From NCBI GenBank assembly GCA_030539475.1, contig JAUNRY010000092.1, positions 1-8,192 on the forward strand: DNA of 8,192 nt, written 5' to 3'. A program made the position numbers and the translations under genes. Every line of letters begins with the position of its first letter. Position 1 is the first letter of the stretch. Below, in pieces: positions 1 through 7,040 of the stretch. The notes under the pieces are model-generated. The model did no database searches and had not been told where the DNA came from. It saw nothing but the letters and a program-made list of their open reading frames with translations. Source of the stretch: Bacteroidia bacterium (GTDB lineage: Bacteria > Bacteroidota > Bacteroidia > Bacteroidales > Dysgonomonadaceae).

Positions 1-51
1 GATTATATGGTACATAAAATGACGCGGGAGACTTTTATCGGACAGCAATAA
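1..51 (+). CDS. Possible 3' end of an upstream gene (partial)
   Basis: The first reading frame is open from base 1 to a TAA at 49-51 and encodes DYMVHKMTRETFIGQQ. The other two forward frames hit stops within about 20 bases. The stop is 6 bases before the methyltransferase start and in the same frame. Such tight spacing fits the tail of an upstream co-directional gene, but 16 open codons can easily occur by chance. I do not recognise the peptide and assign no function. The alternative is that these bases are simply the untranslated leader of the next gene. Confidence 0.35.
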   Translation, partial: DYMVHKMTRETFIGQQ

Positions 52-57
52 TTTTCA

Positions 58-1248
58 ATGAACCTCACACAACAGCAGAAAGACTTTATTCTCCGGCACG
101 AGCATAACGATGTTCGCGAGTTGGCATTGAAACTCAATAAGGAAAATTACCCGAAACCGGAGGTTGAGCTGCTGTTGAAACAAATTTCGGGGCGGCAAAC
201 GGCCAAAAACAAACTCCCGGGCTGGTATGCTCATCCCGAAATCATCTATCCCATTCATTTATCGTTGGAGCAGGCTTCTTCCGAAGCTACCGCGAAATAT
301 AAAACCTCGCTTATTCCTGACGGAAACAACACTTTTGTGGATTTAACCGGTGGAATGGGGGTGGATTTTGCTTTTCTGTCGCAACGTTTTGCGCATTCCG
401 TTTACGTGGAGCAAAACCGGGAACTTTGCGAAATAGCCAACCATAATTTCCAAGTGTTGGGGTTGCAACATATTGAGATAGAAAATTCAACGGGCGAAAT
501 GTTTCTAAAGAAAATGCCCGTTGCAGATGTGATTTATCTGGATCCGTCGCGCAGGGACGATGCTGGAAAAAAAGTTGTTCGGATTGAAGATTGTTCGCCC
601 AATGTATCGGAAATTCAGGATCTGTTGCTTGCAAAAGCAAAGACGGTTCTGATAAAATTTTCGCCTATGCTCGATATTTCGTTGGCTATAAAAAACCTGA
701 AAAACGTAAGTGAAGTTCACGTGGTATCGGTGGAAAACGAATGCAAGGAATTGTTGTTTTTGCTTTCTTCCGAAAAAGAACACACGAGATATGTCGCTGT
801 AAATCTGAACAAATACGGCAATACGGAAAAGTTTTACTTCACTGTGGAAGAAGAACAAAATGCCGATGTTTCTTTTACCGAAACCATCGGGAAATACCTG
901 TACGAACCCAATGCTTCCATCTTAAAAGCAGGAGGTTTTAAGAGTATTGCCCAACAATTTAACATTCAAAAACTGCATGTAAACAGCCATCTTTACACTT
1001 CCGATAGCCTTATTTCCAATTTTCCCGGACGTGTGTTTAAAGTTATAACTTGGTTTACACCCAACAAGAAGAACATAAAATCCTTCGTTTCCGAAACTCA
1101 GAAAGCAAACATTTCCGTTCGCAATTTTCCTATGTCCGTTGCCGAAATCCGTCAGAAAACCGGAATAAAAGAGGGTGGGGAGGTGTATCTTTTTGCCACC
1201 ACCGTTGCTGATGGAACGAAAGTTTGGGTGGTGGGAGAGAAAAAGTAG
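58..1248 (+). CDS. Class I SAM-dependent methyltransferase with THUMP-like C-terminal domain
   Basis: A 396-residue cytoplasmic protein. The first 80 residues are helical and charged. A Rossmann-type methyltransferase core follows. Its SAM-binding motif I is VDLTGGMGVD at 94-103, with an acidic residue (Glu118 in VYVEQN) at the end of strand 2, and DPSRR at 162-166 in the place where N-methyltransferases carry a DPPY-type motif. The block EPNASILKAGGF (283-294) and the tail from about 350 (NISVRNFPMS, then GGEVYLFATT and KVWVVGE) match the small ferredoxin-like and THUMP-like domains of the Bacteroidota family I associate with Porphyromonas PG_1098. THUMP domains bind RNA, so an RNA substrate is likely, but the target base is unknown. 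The ATG at 58 fits the family N-terminus, and an in-frame TAA at 49 rules out a longer protein. There is no clear Shine-Dalgarno sequence. The gene ends in TAG, 9 bases from the stop of the convergent gene. Confidence 0.88.
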   Translation: MNLTQQQKDFILRHEHNDVRELALKLNKENYPKPEVELLLKQISGRQTAKNKLPGWYAHPEIIYPIHLSLEQASSEATAKYKTSLIPDGNNTFVDLTGGMGVDFAFLSQRFAHSVYVEQNRELCEIANHNFQVLGLQHIEIENSTGEMFLKKMPVADVIYLDPSRRDDAGKKVVRIEDCSPNVSEIQDLLLAKAKTVLIKFSPMLDISLAIKNLKNVSEVHVVSVENECKELLFLLSSEKEHTRYVAVNLNKYGNTEKFYFTVEEEQNADVSFTETIGKYLYEPNASILKAGGFKSIAQQFNIQKLHVNSHLYTSDSLISNFPGRVFKVITWFTPNKKNIKSFVSETQKANISVRNFPMSVAEIRQKTGIKEGGEVYLFATTVADGTKVWVVGEKK

Positions 1249-1257
1249 TTTTACGAG

Positions 1258-1938
1258 TTACGTTCCGGCAACCGAAATTTTAAGTTTTTCACTCAAACTT
1301 CTCAAGTATTCTTTTCTTTCGATGAGTTCGCTTAATTTTGCTTCGAAAGTTTTCGTATTACTCAATTTCGGAAACGACAATTTGCCGTTTGCAATGGAAT
1401 TGGCCAGCAGAATATTGAAATAGTTGTATATTAGAATGATTTTTTGCAAAAAGTCGGTTTCGTTGATTGTAAATCCAAGCCGTTCAGCGGTTCTCACGTT
1501 AACAATATAACTTGTTCCCCGAACGATTAGGTTTTCGTAATCCTCTTTTGCGTATCGTTCTATCAGGTTCGATAATCCTTCTAAATATTGCCCGAGAATA
1601 AACATAACTCTTTGTTTCCCGTTCATATTCCGGTCAATCACAAACACATAATCGAACAAAGTGCCTCCGTGTATTTTAATTACCTTATTTTGAGGTTTTT
1701 CAGACAAGAAAAGCGATGAGTGATAGATTAACTTTCCACTTCTTTTTAAAGAGGGAATATCGAAAAATGGTGCAATTATGGATATTGTTATGGGAATAAT
1801 GAAAACGGCTAACAGATAAATTCCTGTTCTCCAGGAAATAAATAAAGCTGCAAGAATCAGCATGAGTGCACAAAATCCAATTAAAATTTGAATCCGATTT
1901 TGTTCCTTTTTTGTTTTAATGTAAAATTTGTGCTTCAA
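1258..1938 (-). CDS. Hypothetical protein with two N-terminal membrane helices
   Basis: I do not recognise this 226-residue protein. The first 16 residues are basic (KHKFYIKTKK). Two hydrophobic helices follow at about 17-34 and 38-58, joined by a short SWRTG turn. The remaining 165 residues are soluble, mixed alpha/beta and then helical, with a Lys/Glu-rich helix near 198-220. The positive N-terminus predicts both ends facing the cytoplasm. The only early in-frame start is TTG at 1938. An in-frame TAA lies 18 bases before it, and the next ATG (Met26) falls inside the first helix. The TTG overlaps the TGA of an 11-codon ATG ORF (1970-1935), so translation may be coupled, or a frameshift may have removed the original start. 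It is the last gene of the leftward train, 34 bases after the ICMT-like gene. The frame and hydrophobic pattern make it a credible gene, but the function is unknown. Confidence 0.72.
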   Translation of the reverse strand: MKHKFYIKTKKEQNRIQILIGFCALMLILAALFISWRTGIYLLAVFIIPITISIIAPFFDIPSLKRSGKLIYHSSLFLSEKPQNKVIKIHGGTLFDYVFVIDRNMNGKQRVMFILGQYLEGLSNLIERYAKEDYENLIVRGTSYIVNVRTAERLGFTINETDFLQKIILIYNYFNILLANSIANGKLSFPKLSNTKTFEAKLSELIERKEYLRSLSEKLKISVAGT

Positions 1939-1970
1939 CTTTGTTGGCCGTATTTATTTGCAGATGGCAT
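1935..1970 (-). other. 11-codon leader ORF overlapping the TTG start
   Basis: An ATG at 1970 starts 2 bases after the TGA of the ICMT-like gene and reads MPSANKYGQQS before a TGA at 1937-1935. That TGA overlaps the TTG start (1938-1936) of the next gene as TTGA, a geometry like the common ATGA stop-start overlap. It could be a leader peptide that delivers ribosomes to the TTG, or the original N-terminus cut off by a one-base deletion. A single added base near 1938 would fuse it to the downstream frame. It could also be chance. Confidence 0.35.
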
Positions 1971-1972
1971 AA

Positions 1973-2491
1973 TCAAATATACCTCCTCACTTCTTTCATA
2001 TAACGCTTATACTCCTCTCCAAACTGTTCAACACACCACCGTTCTTCGGCAAGAATTAGATAATGAACCGATACCTGAAACAGCAGCAGCAACACGAAAA
2101 ACAACCACGATTCTGCCAATAAGCCAATTCCCAGAAAATGGACAAAAAACGCCACGTACATGGGATTTCGGGAAAATTTGTACAATCCGTTTCTGTTGAT
2201 TCCGCCCGTGGCAGGTTTGGCGTAATCTGCAATGGATTTCACGTACAAAACCGCACCCAGAAAAAATAAAGCCAAACCAATATAATTGAATAAACCATCG
2301 AAATGAATGTTGAAGAAAACCAGCGAGATAAACATCGGGATTAAAGTAGCCTGATAGGCATTGGCCGCCAACCGGCTTTTTTTGTCACTCAAATCGGCAT
2401 GTTGTGCCCGCCGGAAAGCATCTTTGCTCATCATCCGCATTACCGGATAACGAATCAAGATAACGGGAATCAGCAAAAGTACAGCATTCAT
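1973..2491 (-). CDS. ICMT/PEMT-type integral membrane methyltransferase family protein
   Basis: A 172-residue membrane protein with four to five hydrophobic segments (about 2-16, 48-60, 66-86, 113-125, 128-147). The C-terminal half carries the signature of the isoprenylcysteine carboxyl methyltransferase / phospholipid methyltransferase superfamily: NGLYKFSRNPMY at 101-112, then EER (149-151), FGEEYKRYM (157-165) and RRYI at the end. In the family these residues form the SAM site at the membrane face. Bacterial members act on lipids or small molecules and rarely have a known substrate, so none is assigned. The open frame extends upstream to a TTG at 2521 (ten more residues, RNEWIKDRP after the start), but the ATG at 2491 gives MNAVLLLIPV directly at the first helix, as is usual in the family, so I prefer it. 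The gap to pyrF is then 46 bases. It ends in TGA. Confidence 0.82.
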   Translation of the reverse strand: MNAVLLLIPVILIRYPVMRMMSKDAFRRAQHADLSDKKSRLAANAYQATLIPMFISLVFFNIHFDGLFNYIGLALFFLGAVLYVKSIADYAKPATGGINRNGLYKFSRNPMYVAFFVHFLGIGLLAESWLFFVLLLLFQVSVHYLILAEERWCVEQFGEEYKRYMKEVRRYI

Positions 2492-2537
2492 CGGCCGGTC
2501 TTTTATCCATTCATTTCTCAAAACTCAGAACTAATTT

Positions 2538-3359
2538 CTACAAATATTTCTCCAACATTTCCGCCATCTCAACTTGCAGTTTTTTCGCTTCTTTTCGAGA
2601 CGTTTCGGCAAAAGTTTCGGTACTGTCGGCATAAATGATACCGCGGGAGGAGTTAACCAACAATCCGCAGGTTTTGTTCATGCCGTATTTGCAAACCTCT
2701 TCCAGCGAACCGCCTTGCGCGCCTACGCCCGGCACCAAAAGAAAATGATCGGGAGCAAGTTTTCGCACGTCTTCAAACATTTTACCTTGCGTAGCGCCCA
2801 CCACATACATCATTTGCTCGTTGGTTGTCCAGGTTTGCGATGCGCGGAGCACTTTTTCAAACAATCGTTCGCCGTTTTTGTCTTCTACAAACTGAAAATC
2901 GTGCGAACCTTTGTTGCTGGTGAGCGCGAGCAAAATTACCCAACGGTTGGGATACAAGAAGGGCTTCACGCTGTCTTCGCCCATGTAAGGCGCAACGGTA
3001 ACGGCATCCAGCTTCATCTCTTCGAAAAACGAACGGGCATACATTTCGCTGGTATTGCCAATATCTCCGCGTTTGGCATCGGCAATGATAAATTGGTCGG
3101 GATAACGTTGTTTTATGTATGCCACGGTTTTTTCAAAAGCCAGCCATCCTTTGAGCCCGGCGCTTTCGTAAAAAGCGAGGTTGGGTTTGTAAGCCACGCA
3201 ATACGGCGCGGTTGCATCAACAATGGCTTTGTTGAAAGCATAAATGGGATCATCGGATTCCAGCAAATGTTCGGGAATTTTCTTTAAATCGCTATCCAAT
3301 CCCACGCAGAGGAACGATTGCTTTTTTTGTATTTGGTCGAAAAGTTGTTGTTTGGTCAT
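2538..3359 (-). CDS. pyrF: Orotidine-5'-phosphate decarboxylase, subfamily 2
   Basis: Decarboxylates OMP to UMP, the last step of de novo pyrimidine synthesis, in the cytoplasm. The 273 residues match the longer subfamily-2 enzymes (about 270-280) rather than the E. coli type (about 245). Visible motifs are GLDSD (20-24), YKPN (57-60), the catalytic block DAKRGDIGNT (94-103) with Lys96 as the catalytic lysine between the two aspartates, PGVGAQGG (210-217) and the phosphate-binding NSSRGI (236-241). All the key residues are present. The ATG at 3359 follows the TAA of the lipoprotein gene by 7 bases and leaves no room for its own promoter there, so it is probably transcribed from upstream or from inside the lipoprotein gene. 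It ends in TAG. Confidence 0.97.
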   Translation of the reverse strand: MTKQQLFDQIQKKQSFLCVGLDSDLKKIPEHLLESDDPIYAFNKAIVDATAPYCVAYKPNLAFYESAGLKGWLAFEKTVAYIKQRYPDQFIIADAKRGDIGNTSEMYARSFFEEMKLDAVTVAPYMGEDSVKPFLYPNRWVILLALTSNKGSHDFQFVEDKNGERLFEKVLRASQTWTTNEQMMYVVGATQGKMFEDVRKLAPDHFLLVPGVGAQGGSLEEVCKYGMNKTCGLLVNSSRGIIYADSTETFAETSRKEAKKLQVEMAEMLEKYL

Positions 3360-3366
3360 TGTATAA

Positions 3367-5094
3367 TTAATTTGTTACGTCTAATACTTCTATGTGCCAA
3401 TTCTTTGTTTCGTATTGGTCAATATTTTTTATAAGGATAAGCCGTTCTCCATTTTTAGATGAAAAAACATAATGCGCAATTGTATTGTAATAGTCTTTTA
3501 TTCCGTTAATGGTTGCAACGTAGGGGTTTAAAGGAATTTCCCGTAATCTGTCGAATGTCTGATCATTAAATTCCGAAACAATATTTTTATTGAGCCACGG
3601 CATTGAACTGTAAGCTGCCCATATTTTTGAAACTTCAGGGTTGTGGTCAAACCACGTGTAATTGAAATAATACTCGTATGCATCAGATCCGAAAGGAACC
3701 AGTTTGCCTAAATCATAAATTCTTTCTGTTTCAGCTTCACTTGGAAACCTATATACGTGGCCGTTTTCCTCTGAATAAACTTTGTCTTGACCGGTTGAAG
3801 TGAAAAATCTTTTTCCAAATCCGCTATGCCAATAATTAATTAGTTTTGGATTAGTAGGTTCAACGATATCAACCAAATAAAGTCCGTTTGGACTGTACGT
3901 TGAGCGTGACAGTAGCAGTTGGGGCTTATCTTTTACTTTTAATATCATGTCCATCCCGTCTAACAACGTATTACTATTCCAAAAAGTTAGCTTAGATATT
4001 GTTTTGGTTGTCGTGTTAAAAGCAAATATTTCTTTTTCTTTGTTGACAAGATAGTAGTATCCATTTCCGGCATCAACAATGTCGTAAACAATATAATTGA
4101 CTGCAATTTTTTCTTTAATGCTCAATGACGATGATTCCACAAGCTCTATCCGGGTGCTTTGGCCTATCATGATTACTTTTTTATCTTCTGACAAATTTAT
4201 ACAATAGGGAGCCGCTTCCAAACTTATTTGTTTTTTCGATTGGGTGTCTAAATTGTAGGAAATCAGCATCGATGGATTTTGAGTAATCATCCACAATGTG
4301 TTTGTGTTTTTATCGAATTCTGCATCCATAACAACTCCTTCGATTGGAATCATGGTTTCTGGATTTTCATAGGAGAGCACTTCAATCTCCACCACAACTC
4401 TAAGAATGGGGTTAGCTTCATCGGTTGTTTCAAAAACTATTTCTCCTTCATGTTTTCCGGGAGCCAGTCCTTCTGTGTTTAAAAATATGGCATAAGACAC
4501 AAAACTACTAGGCTCTAACATCTTAAAGTCGTTCAATTCAAGGTAATTTTCCTGGATAGAACTTCTACGCAAATTCAACCACGAAGGTTTTTCTATCAAT
4601 CTATACCATAAAAATCCGTTTGCCCAATTTTCTATCTTAAAGTCTTTTTCGCTTCTTGATGTTCCAAAATTAATCAGAGTTTCGTTTATCGATGCTTTTG
4701 GCGTTCCCCAATTCGAGCTTTGAACCTTTATGGCTAAGAGTCCGAAATCTTCTACATTTAGAATAATATTACCTAAATTTTGAGGCTCCAACTTAACCGG
4801 ATTATCAAATGAATCTACTTTGATTCTAAATGCTAACTTTCCGGTTTCATCAATATGACCAGCAAAAGTTTCGAAATGAATAATTTTTGGGTACTGAAAA
4901 ACGTTGAAATCTTTATTTTTTAGGTCGGGAAGCGTAACGGAAACTTCCGTAAACTGGCTTACAGGTTCCACAAACAACGGAACTTCAAGATTATAACCGT
5001 CAATTTGTTTCTTATTTTCCTCCAAAAAAGAATCATCGCAGGAAAACGTAAATGCGGTAAATAATAAAACGAATACACGTAGTATATTTTTCAT
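3367..5094 (-). CDS. Outer-membrane/surface lipoprotein with Ig/BACON-like domains and a probable beta-propeller
   Basis: A 575-residue exported lipoprotein. Residues 1-18 are a signal peptide (MKNILRVFVLLFTAFTFS) and Cys19 is the lipidation site, in a loose lipobox as is common in Bacteroidota. Asp20-Asp21 and nearby Glu residues resemble the acidic signal that sends lipoproteins to the cell surface in this phylum. Residues about 35-125 look like a beta-sandwich. Residues about 128-240 fit a BACON/Ig-like domain: INFGTS, an aromatic block with FLWY, the KPSWLNL core, then LAPGKHEGEIVFET. From about 250 to the end there are seven stretches of about 40-50 residues, each with strands of a WD/YncE-like kind (for example NTLWMI, GYYYLV, GLYLVDI, GHVYRF, ERLILI), suggesting a seven-bladed propeller. 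No catalytic motif is seen, so binding or scaffolding is more likely than catalysis. It follows the barrel gene by 4 bases and is visibly A+T-richer than pyrF and prfA. Confidence 0.85.
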   Translation of the reverse strand: MKNILRVFVLLFTAFTFSCDDSFLEENKKQIDGYNLEVPLFVEPVSQFTEVSVTLPDLKNKDFNVFQYPKIIHFETFAGHIDETGKLAFRIKVDSFDNPVKLEPQNLGNIILNVEDFGLLAIKVQSSNWGTPKASINETLINFGTSRSEKDFKIENWANGFLWYRLIEKPSWLNLRRSSIQENYLELNDFKMLEPSSFVSYAIFLNTEGLAPGKHEGEIVFETTDEANPILRVVVEIEVLSYENPETMIPIEGVVMDAEFDKNTNTLWMITQNPSMLISYNLDTQSKKQISLEAAPYCINLSEDKKVIMIGQSTRIELVESSSLSIKEKIAVNYIVYDIVDAGNGYYYLVNKEKEIFAFNTTTKTISKLTFWNSNTLLDGMDMILKVKDKPQLLLSRSTYSPNGLYLVDIVEPTNPKLINYWHSGFGKRFFTSTGQDKVYSEENGHVYRFPSEAETERIYDLGKLVPFGSDAYEYYFNYTWFDHNPEVSKIWAAYSSMPWLNKNIVSEFNDQTFDRLREIPLNPYVATINGIKDYYNTIAHYVFSSKNGERLILIKNIDQYETKNWHIEVLDVTN

Positions 5095-5098
5095 GGCT

Positions 5099-5821
5099 TT
5101 ATTTGTTTAAATAATAACGTAATCCAATAGATAAATGAATATTGGAAGCATTGTAGCGTGAGTCCTTGTCAAGAGTTTGCTCTTGTGTGTTAGTCCCATC
5201 AGTTGCTTTAACCTTTCCGAAAGTACTTAAAAAATAACCTGCATTCACGCCAAGGCCGACATTCGGATTGAGTAAAAAGTCAATACCAACGTCTGCATTC
5301 ATTCCGATATTTTTACCAGTGATAAGTACATTTTGTGACAAAACGGAACCTTCGCTGCGAAACCAAGCGTAGCCAACACTCAAAGATGAAACTAAAAGAA
5401 AGTTGCCACTATTCCCGATATTTGAATAACCGAATAAAGAGGGACCGACGAAATTAATATAATCTTTTTCCCAAAGATCGACAACTTGATAATGAGTGCC
5501 ATCGTTGACATCAATAATCAAATCTTTAGCTTTGGCTGATGTTTTCTGAAACAAATACTTGGCTCCAATTCCCCAACCGGCATCAAAAAGATAGTGTATA
5601 TCTCCATTCAAATGAGTAGCCAAACGCAAGTCTTTATTGGCTTTATCAATTACTTCTTTGTTCACAACCCCGGCTATTTCATCCTGTCCCGAAGCAATTA
5701 GATAACCCAAACCACCCGAGGCACTTACCCGCAAACGCGGCATCTTGTATTCTGCTTGTGCCAATAACGATGCGCTTATGCACAACCATAAAAGTGTTAG
5801 TAAAAAAGATTTTTGTTTCAT
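5099..5821 (-). CDS. Outer-membrane beta-barrel protein (porin-like)
   Basis: A 240-residue protein with a clear signal peptide. A hydrophobic core (FLLTLLWLCISASLLA) follows MKQKS, and cleavage is likely after Ala21 or Ala23 (LLA-QA-E). The mature part alternates polar and hydrophobic residues in amphipathic strands, for example RLRVSASGGLGYLI (29-42), LNGDIHYLF, WGIGAKYLF, NFLLVSSLSVGYAWF, VGLGVNAGYFL and the final IHLSIGLRYYLNK. The last strand is rich in aromatics, as needed for outer-membrane insertion. The size fits a small barrel of about eight strands of the OmpA-like/porin family type. No plug or peptidoglycan-binding domain is present. The ATG at 5821 follows prfA by 35 bases, and the stop is 4 bases from the lipoprotein ATG, so the two are surely translated from one message. 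The function is unknown; a partner of the lipoprotein is the simplest inference. Confidence 0.85.
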   Translation of the reverse strand: MKQKSFLLTLLWLCISASLLAQAEYKMPRLRVSASGGLGYLIASGQDEIAGVVNKEVIDKANKDLRLATHLNGDIHYLFDAGWGIGAKYLFQKTSAKAKDLIIDVNDGTHYQVVDLWEKDYINFVGPSLFGYSNIGNSGNFLLVSSLSVGYAWFRSEGSVLSQNVLITGKNIGMNADVGIDFLLNPNVGLGVNAGYFLSTFGKVKATDGTNTQEQTLDKDSRYNASNIHLSIGLRYYLNK

Positions 5822-5856
5822 AGATATTTAGAATAAAATGATTGTTTTTTTAGTCG

Positions 5857-6942
5857 CTATATCTCCGCTTCTTTCATTCGTTCGGCATTTTCGCTTACGA
5901 TGAGTTGGTCTATCACGCCTTGAATTTCGCCATCCATGAACGCTGAAAGATTATAGATAGTAAAGTTGATTCGATGATCAGTAATTCGTCCTTGCGGATA
6001 ATTGTATGTCCGGATTTTTGCCGAACGGTCGCCCGTGGAAACCATGGTTTTTCGGCGCGATGCGATATCCCCTTGACGTTTGGTCAGTTCTATATCGTAA
6101 AGTTTGGTGCGAAGCATTTGCATAGCAATTTCACGATTTTGTAACTGCGATCGCGCCTGCTGACAAACCACAACAATTCCGCTGGGTTTGTGTGTTAGTT
6201 GTACTTTGGTTTCCACCTTGTTCACGTTTTGGCCGCCGGCACCGCTGGAACGTGCGGTGTGGAAATCGATATCCGCCGGATTGAGTTCCACGTCAAACTC
6301 TTCTGCCTCCGGCAATACGGCAACGGTGGCGGCAGATGTGTGCACACGCCCTTGCGTTTCGGTTTGCGGCACGCGTTGCACCCGATGAACGCCCGATTCA
6401 TATTTCAACGTTCCATACACATCTGCACCCGAAACGGTGAAAATAATCTCCTTGAATCCGCCGGCTGTGCCTTCGGTAAAACTGCTTACTTCTGTTCGCC
6501 AACCTTTGCTTTCGCAATATTTTTGGTACATTTTGTACAGGTCGCCGGCAAAAATGGAGGCTTCGTCGCCGCCCGTGCCGCCACGAATTTCCATAATAAC
6601 ATTTTTGGCGTCTTCGGGATCGGCCGGAATGAGCAACAGTTTAATCTGCTCTTCCAAATCGGGAATTTTTTCCGCATTTTCAGACAATTCTTCATTTGCC
6701 AACGAGCGAAGTTCGGCATCGTTTTCGTTACTCAGTATAGATTTGGCCTCTTCAATTGAATTCAGTGCCGATAAGTACTCGTTGCGCACCGATATAATTT
6801 TCTCTAATTCAGCGTATTCCTTATTGAGTTTCACGTAGCGATCCATATCGGCAATTACCGATGGGTCTGTAATTAATGTGCCCACTTCCTCGAATCGGGA
6901 AACCAGATGCGCTGTTTTTTGTAACAATGTATTTTCTGACAT
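5857..6942 (-). CDS. prfA: Peptide chain release factor 1
   Basis: Recognises UAA and UAG in the ribosomal A site and triggers peptide release. The 361 residues are the usual RF1 length. The N-terminal coiled region (1-105) leads to GGTGGDEA (121-128) in domain 2. The stop-codon reading tripeptide lies in RVPQTETQGR with Pro192-Gln193-Thr194, which fits the RF1 PxT signature; RF2 would have SPF. The catalytic GGQ loop is SSGAGGQNVN (232-241), with GGQ at 236-238. The gene has no RF2-type internal frameshift. Its own stop is TAG, a codon read only by RF1. The start at 6942 is an ATG with no Shine-Dalgarno sequence. Instead, a short hairpin-forming repeat ends 6 bases before it. It follows purM by 98 bases, and I recall the order purM-prfA-pyrF as common in Bacteroidales. 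Confidence 0.97.
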   Translation of the reverse strand: MSENTLLQKTAHLVSRFEEVGTLITDPSVIADMDRYVKLNKEYAELEKIISVRNEYLSALNSIEEAKSILSNENDAELRSLANEELSENAEKIPDLEEQIKLLLIPADPEDAKNVIMEIRGGTGGDEASIFAGDLYKMYQKYCESKGWRTEVSSFTEGTAGGFKEIIFTVSGADVYGTLKYESGVHRVQRVPQTETQGRVHTSAATVAVLPEAEEFDVELNPADIDFHTARSSGAGGQNVNKVETKVQLTHKPSGIVVVCQQARSQLQNREIAMQMLRTKLYDIELTKRQGDIASRRKTMVSTGDRSAKIRTYNYPQGRITDHRINFTIYNLSAFMDGEIQGVIDQLIVSENAERMKEAEI

Positions 6943-6946
6943 ATAA

Positions 6947-6980
6947 TTGGCTTTTAGCCGTTAGCTTTTGGCTTTTAGCC
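6947..6980. repeat. 13-base direct repeat forming two identical mini-hairpins ahead of prfA
   Basis: TTGGCTTTTAGCC occurs at 6947-6959 and again at 6968-6980, a period of 21 bases. Between them is a degenerate copy (TTAGCTTTTGGC), and partial copies continue to about 6998. Each copy contains GGCT-TTT-AGCC, a perfect 4-base stem with a 3-base loop. In the prfA message it reads GGCTAAAAGCC. The copy nearer the gene ends 6 bases before the ATG, where a ribosome binds. Similar GCTAAAAGC-type simple repeats are, from memory, scattered between genes in Bacteroidota; this is unchecked. Confidence 0.75.
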
Positions 6981-7040
6981 ATTGGCAGAGAGCTAAAATG
7001 TATTTCAAGTTTTGTTTATTATGATGGTTTTGCTCCTAAT

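Noticed and set aside
1282..1300. Inverted repeat AAGTTT-TTCACTC-AAACTT as a terminator for the + strand methyltransferase
   Set aside because: It lies inside the coding end of the opposite gene, has an A/T-rich 6-base stem and lacks a following T-run.
2574..3287. A 237-codon open frame on the + strand
   Set aside because: It lies wholly antisense to pyrF, whose motifs are unambiguous. Its translation has no recognisable domain, so it is a codon-bias shadow.
5822..5856. A separate promoter for the barrel/lipoprotein pair
   Set aside because: The 35-base gap is A/T-rich but shows no recognisable -7/-33 pair. Read-through from prfA is equally likely.
6199..6838. Overlapping open frames of 186 and 133 codons on the + strand
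   Set aside because: They are antisense to prfA and have no family features; they are shadows of the RF1 coding frame.
6943..7040. A Bacteroidota-type promoter (TAnnTTTG with upstream TTG) in front of prfA
   Set aside because: TACATTTT on the - strand is a partial match, but no TTG element lies at the usual spacing, so it cannot be supported.
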